NCBI GenBank assembly: GCA_002428985.1
Contig: DIYL01000040.1
Coordinates: 1 to 64,000 of the forward strand
DNA: 64,000 nt
Reading direction: 5' to 3'
Source of the DNA: Anaerolineales bacterium UBA6055
GTDB taxonomy: Bacteria > Chloroflexota > Anaerolineae > Aggregatilineales > Phototrophicaceae
This document shows, one piece after another, positions 1 through 9,065 of the stretch (position 1 is its first letter; every line of letters starts with the position of its first letter). A program made the position numbers and the translations under genes. The notes beneath the pieces are model-generated. The model saw nothing but the letters and a program-made list of their open reading frames with translations, searched no databases and had not been told where the DNA came from.

Positions 1-74
1 CCGTCGCCAACCTAATCTCAACATCACATACCTCTTTTGCATTCTATTGCAAATTCATTATTGTCTGAGGTTAC

Positions 75-1928
75 ATGGAACCACAAACACATGGATCGTC
101 TTTACAGCAATGGAAACTGTGGGATCGAAAAACTCTCCTCAACGAACTCCTGATTATTCTGTTATATGCCATTACGTTAACGATTCTAACCTACCCTCTT
201 GTCTTCCGTATTGGCGAGATTATTCCATTTGAAAATCCAGATACATATACTGCAATGTGGCAGAATTGGTGGCTACAGACTGGGCTGACACAAGGGATCA
301 ATCTGCAATACTCGAATTATTTATTCCACCCTTCTGGATTAGATGTCACGCTTATTCCGCAACGTTGGACAAGTTATCCTCTATGGGCATTTTACGAATC
401 GCTAGCTGGCGATGTTGTCGCTTATAATCTGACGGTACTCACCCAAACACTCATCCGCGCATACGCGATGTTCCGGTTTATTTTATTGCTTGTTCCACAT
501 CGACCCTCAGCATGGGTTGGTGGTGCGTTTTTTGCTTTTGTACCGAGAATGCTAGTCACAGGTATCCAACAACCCAATACGGGTGCGGTTGAATTTATTC
601 CTATTTTTATGATCTTCTTTGTGCTTGCACTCCGACAAATTTATGAAAACCCGCAAGTGACCCGACACATTATTGTTATGATGATATTGGCGAGCTTAGC
701 ATTTTCAGCCAATGTCTATATGAATTATAAAATCGGTGTATTTGCGATGCTTCTCGGCGGATTTTATATTGCATGGCGATTGATCGCCGATCGTTTGTGG
801 CAGTATCGTAATTTCTGGGTCGGATCAATTATTTTTAGTGTTTTGTCAGTGGCATTGTGTTTGCCTATTCTTATACCCACGTTGGCGTCAGGTGAAATAG
901 GATCTGCTATAGACCAATTTACACCCAGTGCAGGCGTTGATTTAATGGCATTTGTGCAAGCGGATAGGCAACATCCGATCGTCTATAATTATTTCTTTGC
1001 TTCTTTAGATGGGAATGATTTATCGCAAAAGTTGCCGTGGGCATTTGCACAGATTGGCTTTATTAGTATTGCTCTCACATTGATTGGCGTTGGTATTGTT
1101 ATCAGAAAGTATCCACGTCAGCGCCTCTGGATTATTGTGCTGTTTCTTGGATTTTGGTTATCGTTAGGAACTGTACTACGAATCAATGGTCAACAGTATG
1201 ACGATATACCGATGTTGATGTCTGCATTGCAATATAACCCGTTATTTCGTGCGTTGCGTCAGCCACATCGTTTCCAAATTATTATGAATTTTGCGATGAG
1301 TATTTTTATCGCCTATACGATTTACAGTTATTTACATCGTGTCTCTCGGTTAATTGGGATTGTCACGATTGTGGGTGTGACAACACTGATGTTCTTTGAA
1401 ACGAGTGTCTTTCCTATTCCACATCGAACAGCACAAGTGTCTGAGGTCTATGATTATGTGACCGAACGGCATGATGGACCAATTATTGCGATGCCAATGG
1501 GGCGGCAACCCTCCAAATATAAGATGTATATGCAAATGCACCACGAACAACCGATTGCAGAAGGTATGATTGCGCGTATGCCGACGGATGCATACGACAC
1601 ATTTAACTTCTATTTGCTGTTGCGTGATATGAGTATGATGAACGAAATCACGCAAATTAGTGATGAATTATTCCAGAATTGGGATACTGAAATACAAAGC
1701 TTACTCGATGCGGGTTTCCGCTATGTGGTTGTCCATCGCTTAGAAGATACAGGGCAATGGCCCGTCTATACGCACCTCTATCAAGAGTTTATGTTCTTCA
1801 TGGAAATTGAACCCGACTTCGAAGCCGAAACTGCAGTTGTCTACGATTTGCAGAAGTTAATCGGCAACCCACCTATGGGGGATGCGATAGAGCTGGAACG
1901 TATCGCTTTAGAAGAAACCGAAAATTAA
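75..1928 (+). CDS. Polytopic membrane protein, GT-C glycosyltransferase-like
   Basis: 617 residues with about a dozen hydrophobic segments spread from residue ~25 to ~455, followed by a soluble C-terminal part. The first long loop carries acidic and aromatic residues (PDTYTAMWQNWW, about residue 56) and then a YLFHPSG ... AYNLTVLTQ pattern. This pattern is familiar from large uncharacterised bacterial membrane proteins related to lipid-linked-sugar GT-C glycosyltransferases and YfhO-type proteins. If it belongs there it would move a sugar from a polyprenyl donor at the outer membrane face, but no donor or acceptor can be read from sequence. TGAGG at 66-70 lies just before the ATG. No partner gene is adjacent, and the downstream gene is a secreted protease homologue. 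Membrane nature is clear; the family call is tentative. Confidence 0.6.
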   Translation: MEPQTHGSSLQQWKLWDRKTLLNELLIILLYAITLTILTYPLVFRIGEIIPFENPDTYTAMWQNWWLQTGLTQGINLQYSNYLFHPSGLDVTLIPQRWTSYPLWAFYESLAGDVVAYNLTVLTQTLIRAYAMFRFILLLVPHRPSAWVGGAFFAFVPRMLVTGIQQPNTGAVEFIPIFMIFFVLALRQIYENPQVTRHIIVMMILASLAFSANVYMNYKIGVFAMLLGGFYIAWRLIADRLWQYRNFWVGSIIFSVLSVALCLPILIPTLASGEIGSAIDQFTPSAGVDLMAFVQADRQHPIVYNYFFASLDGNDLSQKLPWAFAQIGFISIALTLIGVGIVIRKYPRQRLWIIVLFLGFWLSLGTVLRINGQQYDDIPMLMSALQYNPLFRALRQPHRFQIIMNFAMSIFIAYTIYSYLHRVSRLIGIVTIVGVTTLMFFETSVFPIPHRTAQVSEVYDYVTERHDGPIIAMPMGRQPSKYKMYMQMHHEQPIAEGMIARMPTDAYDTFNFYLLLRDMSMMNEITQISDELFQNWDTEIQSLLDAGFRYVVVHRLEDTGQWPVYTHLYQEFMFFMEIEPDFEAETAVVYDLQKLIGNPPMGDAIELERIALEETEN

Positions 1929-1959
1929 GATTTTTGGGCTAGTGTTATGTGACGGTTAT

Positions 1960-1992
1960 AGCCATTCTTAGCTCTTGTTTAAGAATGTGGCT
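1960..1992. other. Imperfect hairpin between two genes
   Basis: AGCCATTCTTA (1960-1970) can pair with TAAGAATGTGGCT (1980-1992) with a two-base bulge. No T-run follows, so this is not a convincing intrinsic terminator. It lies between the membrane protein and the S41 homologue and could be a weak terminator or an mRNA-end structure. Confidence 0.3.
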
Positions 1993-2033
1993 TACAATAG
2001 CCGTATCAAATATCGGTATTTTGGAGACTATCT

Positions 2034-4442
2034 ATGCAGAAAAAATTATTTCTGACAAGCGCAATCATAGCGATGCTATTGATTAGTGGGCTTGTCGTAT
2101 TCGCTATTGGCGAAGAAGAGGGTGATGTCGCCCCTGTAGAACCGAGTGGCCCTGCCAATGTCGTTAATGACGAAGGTGGACCGATACTCCTCACAGGTGA
2201 GGTGACCTATACAAATCCCTTATTCACAGGTGGTGTGGCACAACCGCTTGTTATCCTCGAAGATCAAACTGGATTTGTCGACCGGAACGAATACTATGTG
2301 ATTCCGCAAGAATCTCAGGTACTTGGCCAAATTACATCCGACTTTTTCACTTCGCCGTTTTCCTATAGCTTATCTCTACCACAAGAACCTAACGGTACAT
2401 TGCGTGATGTTGATAATAATGGGCAAGAAGACAGTGGTGTGATGGTCTTTGCTGTTGCATATTGGACCAATATATTTGGCGACCCACTCCTTGAAGAACG
2501 TGATTTGTATGGTGGTGGTTGGTCTACTGCTTACGCATCAACTGAAATCAGTGATGATATTGATACACGCATGGAAGTTGTCGGCGGTAAATTTGTAATC
2601 TATGCACCAGAAGAGGGACAAGGCTTCCCATCTGGATTTGGTGCTGATGGCTTATTATTCACAGCCGATGATCCAATTGTGACAATTCCATCAGGGTATT
2701 CTGTTGTCGATATGGACAGCGAACCCTTCACATTTGATCGCTCTGCGAACCAAGTGATCGACTTGATTGAGCCTGATGGTGCTGCTGTCAACGACTTCTC
2801 CGAGTTGGGTTATAGTGATGCGTTTGATGAAATGGTTGAATTATTCCGCACGGAATACGCGTTTACTGAATTCTATGGTTTGGATTGGGATGAACTCTAC
2901 GCGACATACAGCCCACGGTTTATCGAAGCCGAAGAAGCTGGTGATCCATTCTTATATGGTTTAGCGATGCGTGACTTTATCTGGGAAATCCCTGATGGTC
3001 ATGTTGGTATGCCACTCGATCTTGTAATCGACATTTTCCGTGAAGAAACAGATGGCGGTCTCGGCATTTCTGTTATTGAGTTAACCGATGGACGTTTCAT
3101 TGTGGATTTCGTATTAGAGGGTAGCCCCGCCGCTGAAGCTGGTATGCAACCCGGTGCAGAAATCCTTGAATGGGATGGACGTTCAATTGAAGAAGCAATG
3201 GAAGACGAGTTTATCTGGGCGCATCAAGCTCTCAGTACTGATCATACCTACCGCCTCCAACAGTTGCGTTACGTTACTCGTTTCCAATTGGGTGTTGATG
3301 TAGATGTGACATTCCAAAATCCTGACAGTGATGCACCGCAATCTGTCACCATGACAACCGTGAATGAACGTGTGAGCTTCTCAAATTCATCATTCTTTGC
3401 TGATGTCGATGGTTTAGAATTACCGGTCGAATTTGAAATTTTGCCGAGTGGGTATGGTTATGTCGCGATTTACTCGTTTAGTGACAATGAATTCCTGACT
3501 GTACAATTGTGGGAACGCATGATTCGCACATTCATTCAAGCTGATGTTCCCGGCGTTATTATTGATATGCGCTTTAATGGTGGTGGTAGTGGTTGGCTGG
3601 CTGACCAAATGTCGGCGTATTTCTTCCAAGAAGAACATATCCTTGGTTATTCAGCGACCTATAACGAACAAATTGATGACTTCTACTTTGATCCGCGCGC
3701 AGTCGATGAATTCATTCTGCCACCAGAAGAACTGCGTTATGATGGCGAAGTAGCTGTTATTGTTGAACCAAGTTGCTTTAGTGCGTGTGAATTCTTCTCC
3801 TATAATATGACCATTGATGATCGTGCAGCTATTGTCGGACACTATCCAACAGGCGGTCTTGGCGGTGGTGTAACTGACTTCTTCATGCCAGAAAATACGA
3901 CTATCCGCTTTACGGTCAGTCGCGCTGTAGATCCAGATTACAATATTCATATTGAAGGTCAGGGTGTTGCACCGACGGTTGTTGTTCCTGTGACATTCGA
4001 CAGCGTATTTGCTCAAGATGATTTCCTTGTCCGTGCTGCGGAAGAGTACTTGACCGAAGCGATTCTCGGTGAAGTCGTTGAAGGTGGTGAGCTGACACTA
4101 GGTGAAGGTAGTACCGAAGTTCAAGCCAATGGTGTTGTTGGACCTGAACAGCGTGTACGGTATAGTGTTGTTCTACCTGCAAACCGTGTTGTGAGTGTTT
4201 ACCTGCGTGGTGTTGATGACTCGGTTGACACAGTTCTGAGTGTATATGATGAGACCGGAACACAGCTCCTCGGTGAAAATGATGATGCTGATGATACGGT
4301 TCGTAGCTCTGCTCTGACAGACTTAGATGTTGGGCCTGAACCCATTGCAGTCATTCTAGAGGTCAGTGTCAAGAATACAACAGCTACTGAAGCATTCAAC
4401 CTTCGCATCGAAGAAGTGGTTGACCGCTCACAAGATAGCTAA
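2034..4442 (+). CDS. Secreted S41-family peptidase homologue with PDZ domain
   Basis: 802 residues with an N-terminal signal peptide (MQKKLFLTSAIIAMLLISGL). A unique region comes first, then a PDZ domain at about 335-425 (GGLGISVIEL ... GSPAAEAGMQPGAEI). The S41 (tail-specific protease) core is at about 470-660. GVIIDMRFNGGGSG and EPSCFSACEFF place the predicted nucleophile at Ser583. In classical CtpA enzymes the general-base Lys lies 25 residues after the Ser; here that position (608) is Gly in GHYPTGGLGGG. The protein is therefore either inactive or a Ser-His type like tricorn-family members. The last ~100 residues resemble a pre-peptidase C-terminal beta domain. GGAG precedes the ATG, and an intrinsic terminator follows. 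It probably acts outside the membrane. Confidence 0.8.
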   Translation: MQKKLFLTSAIIAMLLISGLVVFAIGEEEGDVAPVEPSGPANVVNDEGGPILLTGEVTYTNPLFTGGVAQPLVILEDQTGFVDRNEYYVIPQESQVLGQITSDFFTSPFSYSLSLPQEPNGTLRDVDNNGQEDSGVMVFAVAYWTNIFGDPLLEERDLYGGGWSTAYASTEISDDIDTRMEVVGGKFVIYAPEEGQGFPSGFGADGLLFTADDPIVTIPSGYSVVDMDSEPFTFDRSANQVIDLIEPDGAAVNDFSELGYSDAFDEMVELFRTEYAFTEFYGLDWDELYATYSPRFIEAEEAGDPFLYGLAMRDFIWEIPDGHVGMPLDLVIDIFREETDGGLGISVIELTDGRFIVDFVLEGSPAAEAGMQPGAEILEWDGRSIEEAMEDEFIWAHQALSTDHTYRLQQLRYVTRFQLGVDVDVTFQNPDSDAPQSVTMTTVNERVSFSNSSFFADVDGLELPVEFEILPSGYGYVAIYSFSDNEFLTVQLWERMIRTFIQADVPGVIIDMRFNGGGSGWLADQMSAYFFQEEHILGYSATYNEQIDDFYFDPRAVDEFILPPEELRYDGEVAVIVEPSCFSACEFFSYNMTIDDRAAIVGHYPTGGLGGGVTDFFMPENTTIRFTVSRAVDPDYNIHIEGQGVAPTVVVPVTFDSVFAQDDFLVRAAEEYLTEAILGEVVEGGELTLGEGSTEVQANGVVGPEQRVRYSVVLPANRVVSVYLRGVDDSVDTVLSVYDETGTQLLGENDDADDTVRSSALTDLDVGPEPIAVILEVSVKNTTATEAFNLRIEEVVDRSQDS

Positions 4443-4468
4443 ACATACGTCATAGACAGACCAAAACA

Positions 4469-4499
4469 AAAGGGTATATCATGTGATATGCCCTTTTTT
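4469..4499 (+). terminator. Intrinsic terminator after the S41 gene
   Basis: AAGGGTATATCA pairs with TGATATGCCCTT across a two-base loop, with one G-T wobble, and runs directly into TTTTTT. It ends the S41 transcript and separates it from the MFS gene. Confidence 0.85.
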
Positions 4500-4522
4500 G
4501 ATTGCATCCATAAGGATTGTCT

Positions 4523-5845
4523 ATGCTTAAACTAGCGGTTGTCTGGTTAGGACAGCTTTTATCGTTTACTGGCAGTGCGATGACGCGCTTTGTTTTGGCA
4601 ATCTGGTTATGGGAACAGACGGGTGAAGCAACCGCACTCATACTCGTTGGTGTGTTTGCGGCCCTTGGTGCAATTGTCACCAATTTGACTGCTGGTGTAT
4701 TTGTAGATCGGTTCAATCGTAAGTTTATCCTCGTCTGTGCTGATCTGATGGTGGGCTTTTCAACGCTTACGTTGCTTATACTGGCGAGTATGGGGCAATT
4801 GGCTGCATGGCATATCTATATTGCGGCGTTTGTCAGTGGGTTATTTGGAACGCTACATTTCCTCACGTTTATGGCTTCAATGACATTGGTTGTACCGAAA
4901 CAATTCTATACGCGTGCCAATAGCTTAGTGACGCTGGCGGAATATGCATCGGTGGTGGCTGCGCCGACACTTGCGGGTATCTTAATTGTGCCAATCGGTA
5001 TCCAAGGTGTGATGTTGATTGATATCGCCACATTATTATTTGCAATAGCAACCGTTGCAATGATAACAATCCCTAGTGTAAGCGACGATGACGATAAATC
5101 ATCGCAAACCAATTGGCAAGCTGTCAGTTTTGGATTCCGCTATATTTTTACGAATGCGTCTTTACGGGGATTGATGCTTGTTTTATTCGCCTTCACGTTA
5201 TCTGAATCGTTTGGGTATCCGTTGATTCAACCGATGATTCTAGCACGAACAGGTGGGGATCAAGTCACACTTGGTATTGTGTTATCAACGCTCGGTGTTG
5301 GTGGGGTGTTGGGTGGCCTCATTATGACTGTGTGGGGCGGATTCAAGCGTAAGGTGAATGGTGTTTTAATCGGTTTATTTTTAACGGGATTGCTGGGTGA
5401 TGCACTGATGGGCATGGGACAAGTTTTGCCTGCCTGGTTGTTAGCAGGGATTTTCCTAGAGATATTCATCCCGTTGGCGATTAGCTCGAATAATACGATT
5501 TGGCAGTTAAAAGTTCCACCTCAGATACAAGGACGTGTGTTTGCCGCCCGAAATACAGTGACATTTATCGGTGAGCCAATTGCTCTCATACTCACTGGGT
5601 TTCTTGCAGATAATATCTTTGAACCTGCTATGGCGACTGATGGTTGGCTAGCTCCGACTTTTGGAGGGCTTGTTGGGACTGGTCCGGGCGCAGGTATGGG
5701 ACTCTTACTCGTAATCTGTGGTTTATTGAGTGCAGCGACTGCTTTATGGGGATATGTTGTTCCAGCGATCCGCAATGCTGAAATGCTACTGCCTGATGTG
5801 GATCTAGTCAATGAACCATCTAAGTCTAATGCTGAAACGGCTTAA
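4523..5845 (+). CDS. MFS transporter, macrolide-efflux/EntS-like
   Basis: 440 residues, almost entirely hydrophobic with the 12-segment layout of the major facilitator superfamily. The loop AGVFVDRFNRKFIL after segments 2-3 matches the conserved MFS motif A region. The overall pattern is that of the MFS_3 group (MefA macrolide and EntS enterobactin exporters), so proton-driven drug or metabolite export from the cytoplasm is likely; the substrate is unknown. The frame extends to a TTG at 4517, but AAGGA at 4512-4516 is correctly spaced only from the ATG at 4523, so I use that start. It converges on the EamA gene 12 bases downstream. Confidence 0.85.
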   Translation: MLKLAVVWLGQLLSFTGSAMTRFVLAIWLWEQTGEATALILVGVFAALGAIVTNLTAGVFVDRFNRKFILVCADLMVGFSTLTLLILASMGQLAAWHIYIAAFVSGLFGTLHFLTFMASMTLVVPKQFYTRANSLVTLAEYASVVAAPTLAGILIVPIGIQGVMLIDIATLLFAIATVAMITIPSVSDDDDKSSQTNWQAVSFGFRYIFTNASLRGLMLVLFAFTLSESFGYPLIQPMILARTGGDQVTLGIVLSTLGVGGVLGGLIMTVWGGFKRKVNGVLIGLFLTGLLGDALMGMGQVLPAWLLAGIFLEIFIPLAISSNNTIWQLKVPPQIQGRVFAARNTVTFIGEPIALILTGFLADNIFEPAMATDGWLAPTFGGLVGTGPGAGMGLLLVICGLLSAATALWGYVVPAIRNAEMLLPDVDLVNEPSKSNAETA

Positions 5846-5857
5846 TAAAACCTATCG

Positions 5858-6799
5858 TTAACGTGATGGTCGGAAGCGTAAACGTAGTTGCTGGCGCAAC
5901 GCGCTTAAATCAATTTTGAGTTTTGTGAATCCAATGCCGACAAAAATTAAAACTGTGCCAACGATGATGTATGCGTCCAAAATCTCATCTGCAAATACGA
6001 TGCCAATAATCAGCGCTACTGGCGGAATCGTGTAAGTCACCATCGTTGCTTGTGATGCACCGATCCGTGCAACAACTTCATAATAGAGTAGATAGCATAA
6101 GAAGGAATGCACAACCGCGAGGACGAGGACTGCGAAGAGTACATCAATCGATGTGTTGATTGGGATGGTCGGGGCAATTGTCCCTTGAGACATATTCCAG
6201 ACCATGACGATCCCAATGCCCATGCTTGCTGATAACATTGCAAATGCCGAAAATACGGTTGGTTTAATGGCATTGCGTTGCATCATGACACGGCTATGGA
6301 TAGTAAATGCAGCGTAAAATAATGCTCCAATGATAAGTAGAATCTGACCTTCAAGTGTGCTCTCACCGACTGAACCACCCGCATCACGCATGGTGAGTAC
6401 AATCACGCCTATAAAACTAACGATAACGCCAAATAACTTCACCGCATTGAGGCGTTCATCGGCAAAAACAAAATGTGCGACAACTGCTGCAAATATAGCA
6501 GCTGTTGCTTGTAAAACACTGCTCACGCCTGTTTCCACTGTTTGGATACCTAGATTAAGCATGAAGATCGGCATCATCAGACCGCCGATGCCATTAATTA
6601 TGAGGTTGACTAAAATGCGCGGATCTTTAGGGATGGGTAAACGACGCAACATCATAACGAGGCTCATACCAACAGCTGCGGTGCCTAGTCGAATGAAAGT
6701 GAGATGGATCGGGTCAATTTCGGAGACACCTGCCTGCGAAAATAGGAATAGTGATCCCCATGTTAGTGTTAAAATCCAGAATCCACCCCAACCAAGCAT
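5858..6799 (-). CDS. EamA-family (DMT) transporter
   Basis: 313 residues with about ten membrane segments in two repeated EamA halves (first from residue ~3, second from ~145). This is the layout of drug/metabolite exporters such as RhaT/YdcZ-type permeases. The second half starts with the typical GQILLIIGALFYAAFTIHSR pattern. The frame is open to a TTG at 6826, but GGAG lies seven bases before the ATG at 6799, so that start is preferred. It is monocistronic: a terminator of the upstream liv operon lies just before it and the MFS gene converges on its 3' end. The substrate cannot be read from sequence. Confidence 0.85.
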   Translation of the reverse strand: MLGWGGFWILTLTWGSLFLFSQAGVSEIDPIHLTFIRLGTAAVGMSLVMMLRRLPIPKDPRILVNLIINGIGGLMMPIFMLNLGIQTVETGVSSVLQATAAIFAAVVAHFVFADERLNAVKLFGVIVSFIGVIVLTMRDAGGSVGESTLEGQILLIIGALFYAAFTIHSRVMMQRNAIKPTVFSAFAMLSASMGIGIVMVWNMSQGTIAPTIPINTSIDVLFAVLVLAVVHSFLCYLLYYEVVARIGASQATMVTYTIPPVALIIGIVFADEILDAYIIVGTVLIFVGIGFTKLKIDLSALRQQLRLRFRPSR

Positions 6800-6825
6800 A
6801 ACGTATCTCCAAAACAGCACAGACA

Positions 6826-6859
6826 AACAAAAACCTCACGGGGGTTTATCCCGCAAGGT
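6826..6859 (-). terminator. Intrinsic terminator of the liv/CoA-ligase operon
   Basis: On the minus strand ACCTTGCGGG pairs with CCCGTGAGGT (ten pairs including two G-T wobbles) around the loop ATAAACC, followed by TTTTTG. It lies about 57 bases after the last gene of the operon and before the EamA start. Confidence 0.8.
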
Positions 6860-6915
6860 ATGGTTATTGCTATCAGGTTACGGCTGAATCAGAGTGTTGT
6901 CAATCAGGGAAAAAG

Positions 6916-8121
6916 TTAAGTTTCCCAGTCACGCTGATCGATAATTTTACGCGCTGAAGGATCAATGTCCCCCGGCTTCACAAAGTTGACTTCATCAATC
7001 CGCAAACGAACCGCATTTTGTGCTAATGCTTTGAGTTTATTTGCAATACCGTTTTCAGATTCACCCTCGTTCAGCTCAAGGTTAAATGTTACAACATCCT
7101 TGTTTTCGGGGCGGGTAATAATGACTTGTATGTCCTTGATTTGTGGGAATGCCATGACAGCTGCTTTAAGTTGGTTTGGATGTAAGAACATACCACGTAC
7201 TTTAATCGCATCACCACTGCGGCCATATAATCCGAGCAACTGTTGCCCATCACATTGCGGTTCAGCGGCTAACGCACCAAGATCTCCAGTACCAAAACGA
7301 ATAAGAGGGTAAGCTTTGTTGAATGTCGTGACGACAATCTCACCAATTTCGCCATCAGGTAGAATTTCACCTGTATCAGGGTCACAGATTTGCATGTAGA
7401 TGTTGTCCATCAAACAGAATCCTTCAACCCCGTCCATTGTGTAGCCGAGGAAACCGAGATCAGCCGTACCATATGCTGATGTGGTTTTCATACCATATTC
7501 GCCTTCAAAACGTTCGCGTTGGCTCGGGGTATATGGCTCTGCTGAGAAGAGGGCTTTTTTAATCGGGACTGCATCGGGACCCATTCCCATTTCTTGCGCT
7601 TTATCAAGAATCGTCATCAGATAACTAGGCTGACCGACGAATCCTGTCGCGCCGAGTGACATCATCATCATAATTTGTAATTCGGTATTGCCCGGACCTG
7701 TCGGTAAAACTGTACCACCACACCCACGGATACCTTCATCCAACAGAATGCCTGCTGGTGTCAGGTGATACATAAAGGTATTGAGGACGCGATCACCTTT
7801 ACCGATGCCAATATACTTGAACGGTGCGAGTAGGGCTTCAGGGTTATCTGATGGTGGTTGCGGGTCGTAAATAGGGCCCGGTGAAATATAAATACGCGGT
7901 AGGTCGTTAGGATCAATCGTCAGGAAGCCGCCAAAGGGTGGATTTTCCTTATGAATTTCGACGAGTGAATCTTTGTCAAGTACAGGGATTTTGGCTAAAT
8001 CACTGGCTGATTGAACATCAGCTGGTGTGACACCTGCACCATCCATTAGTTTGATGATAGCAGGGGCATTTTCATAAGCGTGTGCTACAAGGTCTTGGAT
8101 ACGTGCATCAATAGTCGTCAA
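6916..8121 (-). CDS. PaaK-like phenylacetate-CoA ligase family protein with altered P-loop
   Basis: 401 residues of the COG1541 adenylate-forming family, which activate carboxylates with ATP and CoA. Recognisable motifs are SAYGTADLGFLG (~220), DGEIGEIVVTTF (~258), the RFGTGDLG adenylation signature (~278) and GRSGDAIKVRGMFLHP (~304), followed by a complete small C-terminal domain. The usual Ser/Thr/Gly-rich phosphate loop (SSGTTGxPT in PaaK) is replaced by RIYISPGPIYDPQPP, so ATP binding must differ or be lost. The start is TTG with a strong AAAGGAG six bases upstream. It is last in the liv operon, 28 bases after livF, suggesting a role in activating or sensing the imported acid. Confidence 0.8.
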   Translation of the reverse strand: MTTIDARIQDLVAHAYENAPAIIKLMDGAGVTPADVQSASDLAKIPVLDKDSLVEIHKENPPFGGFLTIDPNDLPRIYISPGPIYDPQPPSDNPEALLAPFKYIGIGKGDRVLNTFMYHLTPAGILLDEGIRGCGGTVLPTGPGNTELQIMMMMSLGATGFVGQPSYLMTILDKAQEMGMGPDAVPIKKALFSAEPYTPSQRERFEGEYGMKTTSAYGTADLGFLGYTMDGVEGFCLMDNIYMQICDPDTGEILPDGEIGEIVVTTFNKAYPLIRFGTGDLGALAAEPQCDGQQLLGLYGRSGDAIKVRGMFLHPNQLKAAVMAFPQIKDIQVIITRPENKDVVTFNLELNEGESENGIANKLKALAQNAVRLRIDEVNFVKPGDIDPSARKIIDQRDWET

Positions 8122-8149
8122 GAGACACTCCTTTTTAAATTCTGTAATT

Positions 8150-8977
8150 TTATCCTAGCCAACGTTTACGGCGTTTATAATGTTTGACTTCGCGGTAATT
8201 TTTTCGTCCACCGGCTTGATTGAGCCCGAGGTAAAACTCTTTAATATCCTCATTTTCGCGCAGTTGTGCAGCAGGACCATCTAATACAATACGTCCATTT
8301 TCCATCACATATCCATAATCTGCGAGTTCGAGTGCGGCGCGGGCGTTCTGTTCAACAATTAAAACAGACATACCTTCGCTTTTGTTAATATCACGAACAA
8401 TCTCAAAAATTTCGGTGACGAGCATCGGTGCAAGACCAAGTGAGGGCTCATCGAGCATCATCAATTGTGGATGTGCCATCAATGCCCGACCGATGACCAA
8501 CATTTGTCCTTCACCACCCGATAAATACCCGCTCACCCGTTTGGAGAGGTCTTTGAGGCGTGGGAAGTAATGATACACGCGCTCTAAATCGTCTTTAATG
8601 TGGCGACCGCCTTGATAGACCATCCCACCGACGCGTAAATTTTCCTCGACTGTTAAGTGACGGAAGAGTGGGCGGCCTTCAATAACTTGGACAAGCCCTG
8701 TACGAACAATATCTTCGGCACTTTGATTGTCGACACGTTCATCTCCCCATGTAATTTGGCCACGCGTAACTTCGCCGAGTTCGCTTTTAAGTAATCCGCT
8801 AATGGCTTTGAGTGTGGTTGATTTGCCTGCGCCGTTGGGTCCGAGTAGAGATACAACTTTGCCCGGTTCGACCTCTAATGTAATACCGCGCAAAACAAGA
8901 ATTACACTATTATAAACGACTTCAACGTTATTGATGGCGAGGGTTTTGGTTGTGGCTAGGGTTTGATTAGCTACCAT
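8150..8977 (-). CDS. livF: Branched-chain-type ABC transporter ATPase LivF
   Basis: 275 residues from the ATG at 8977; a TTG at 8987-8989 is the longer alternative without a good ribosome site. Walker A is GPNGAGKSTT, the signature is LSGGEGQMLVIGRAL and Walker B is MMLDEPSLGL, followed by the switch His region VEQNARAALELADY. It powers the permease pair LivH/LivM with LivG. An unusual basic tail after the ATPase fold (NYREVKHYKRRKRWLG) is not present in classical LivF. It is separated from livK by an attenuating hairpin, so it is probably made at a lower level than the binding protein. Confidence 0.9.
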   Translation of the reverse strand: MVANQTLATTKTLAINNVEVVYNSVILVLRGITLEVEPGKVVSLLGPNGAGKSTTLKAISGLLKSELGEVTRGQITWGDERVDNQSAEDIVRTGLVQVIEGRPLFRHLTVEENLRVGGMVYQGGRHIKDDLERVYHYFPRLKDLSKRVSGYLSGGEGQMLVIGRALMAHPQLMMLDEPSLGLAPMLVTEIFEIVRDINKSEGMSVLIVEQNARAALELADYGYVMENGRIVLDGPAAQLRENEDIKEFYLGLNQAGGRKNYREVKHYKRRKRWLG

Positions 8978-9011
8978 AATTTGTCTCAATTTGTGTCAGT
9001 TTACAGCAATT

Positions 9012-9041
9012 GAAAACGGGGCAACCCGAAAGTCACCCCGC
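9012..9041 (-). terminator. Attenuating hairpin between livK and livF
   Basis: On the minus strand CGGGGTGAC pairs with GTTGCCCCG (nine pairs with two wobbles) around TTTCGG, followed by TTTTC. As an intrinsic terminator inside the operon it would let most transcripts end after livK and allow partial read-through into livF and the ligase, a common way of producing excess binding protein. Confidence 0.7.
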
Positions 9042-9065
9042 TTAGTGTTAGAATCTCAGACTGTC

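Noticed and set aside
6357..6887. Plus-strand open frame of 176 codons
   Set aside because: It runs antisense through the EamA gene and the liv-operon terminator and has no plausible domain.
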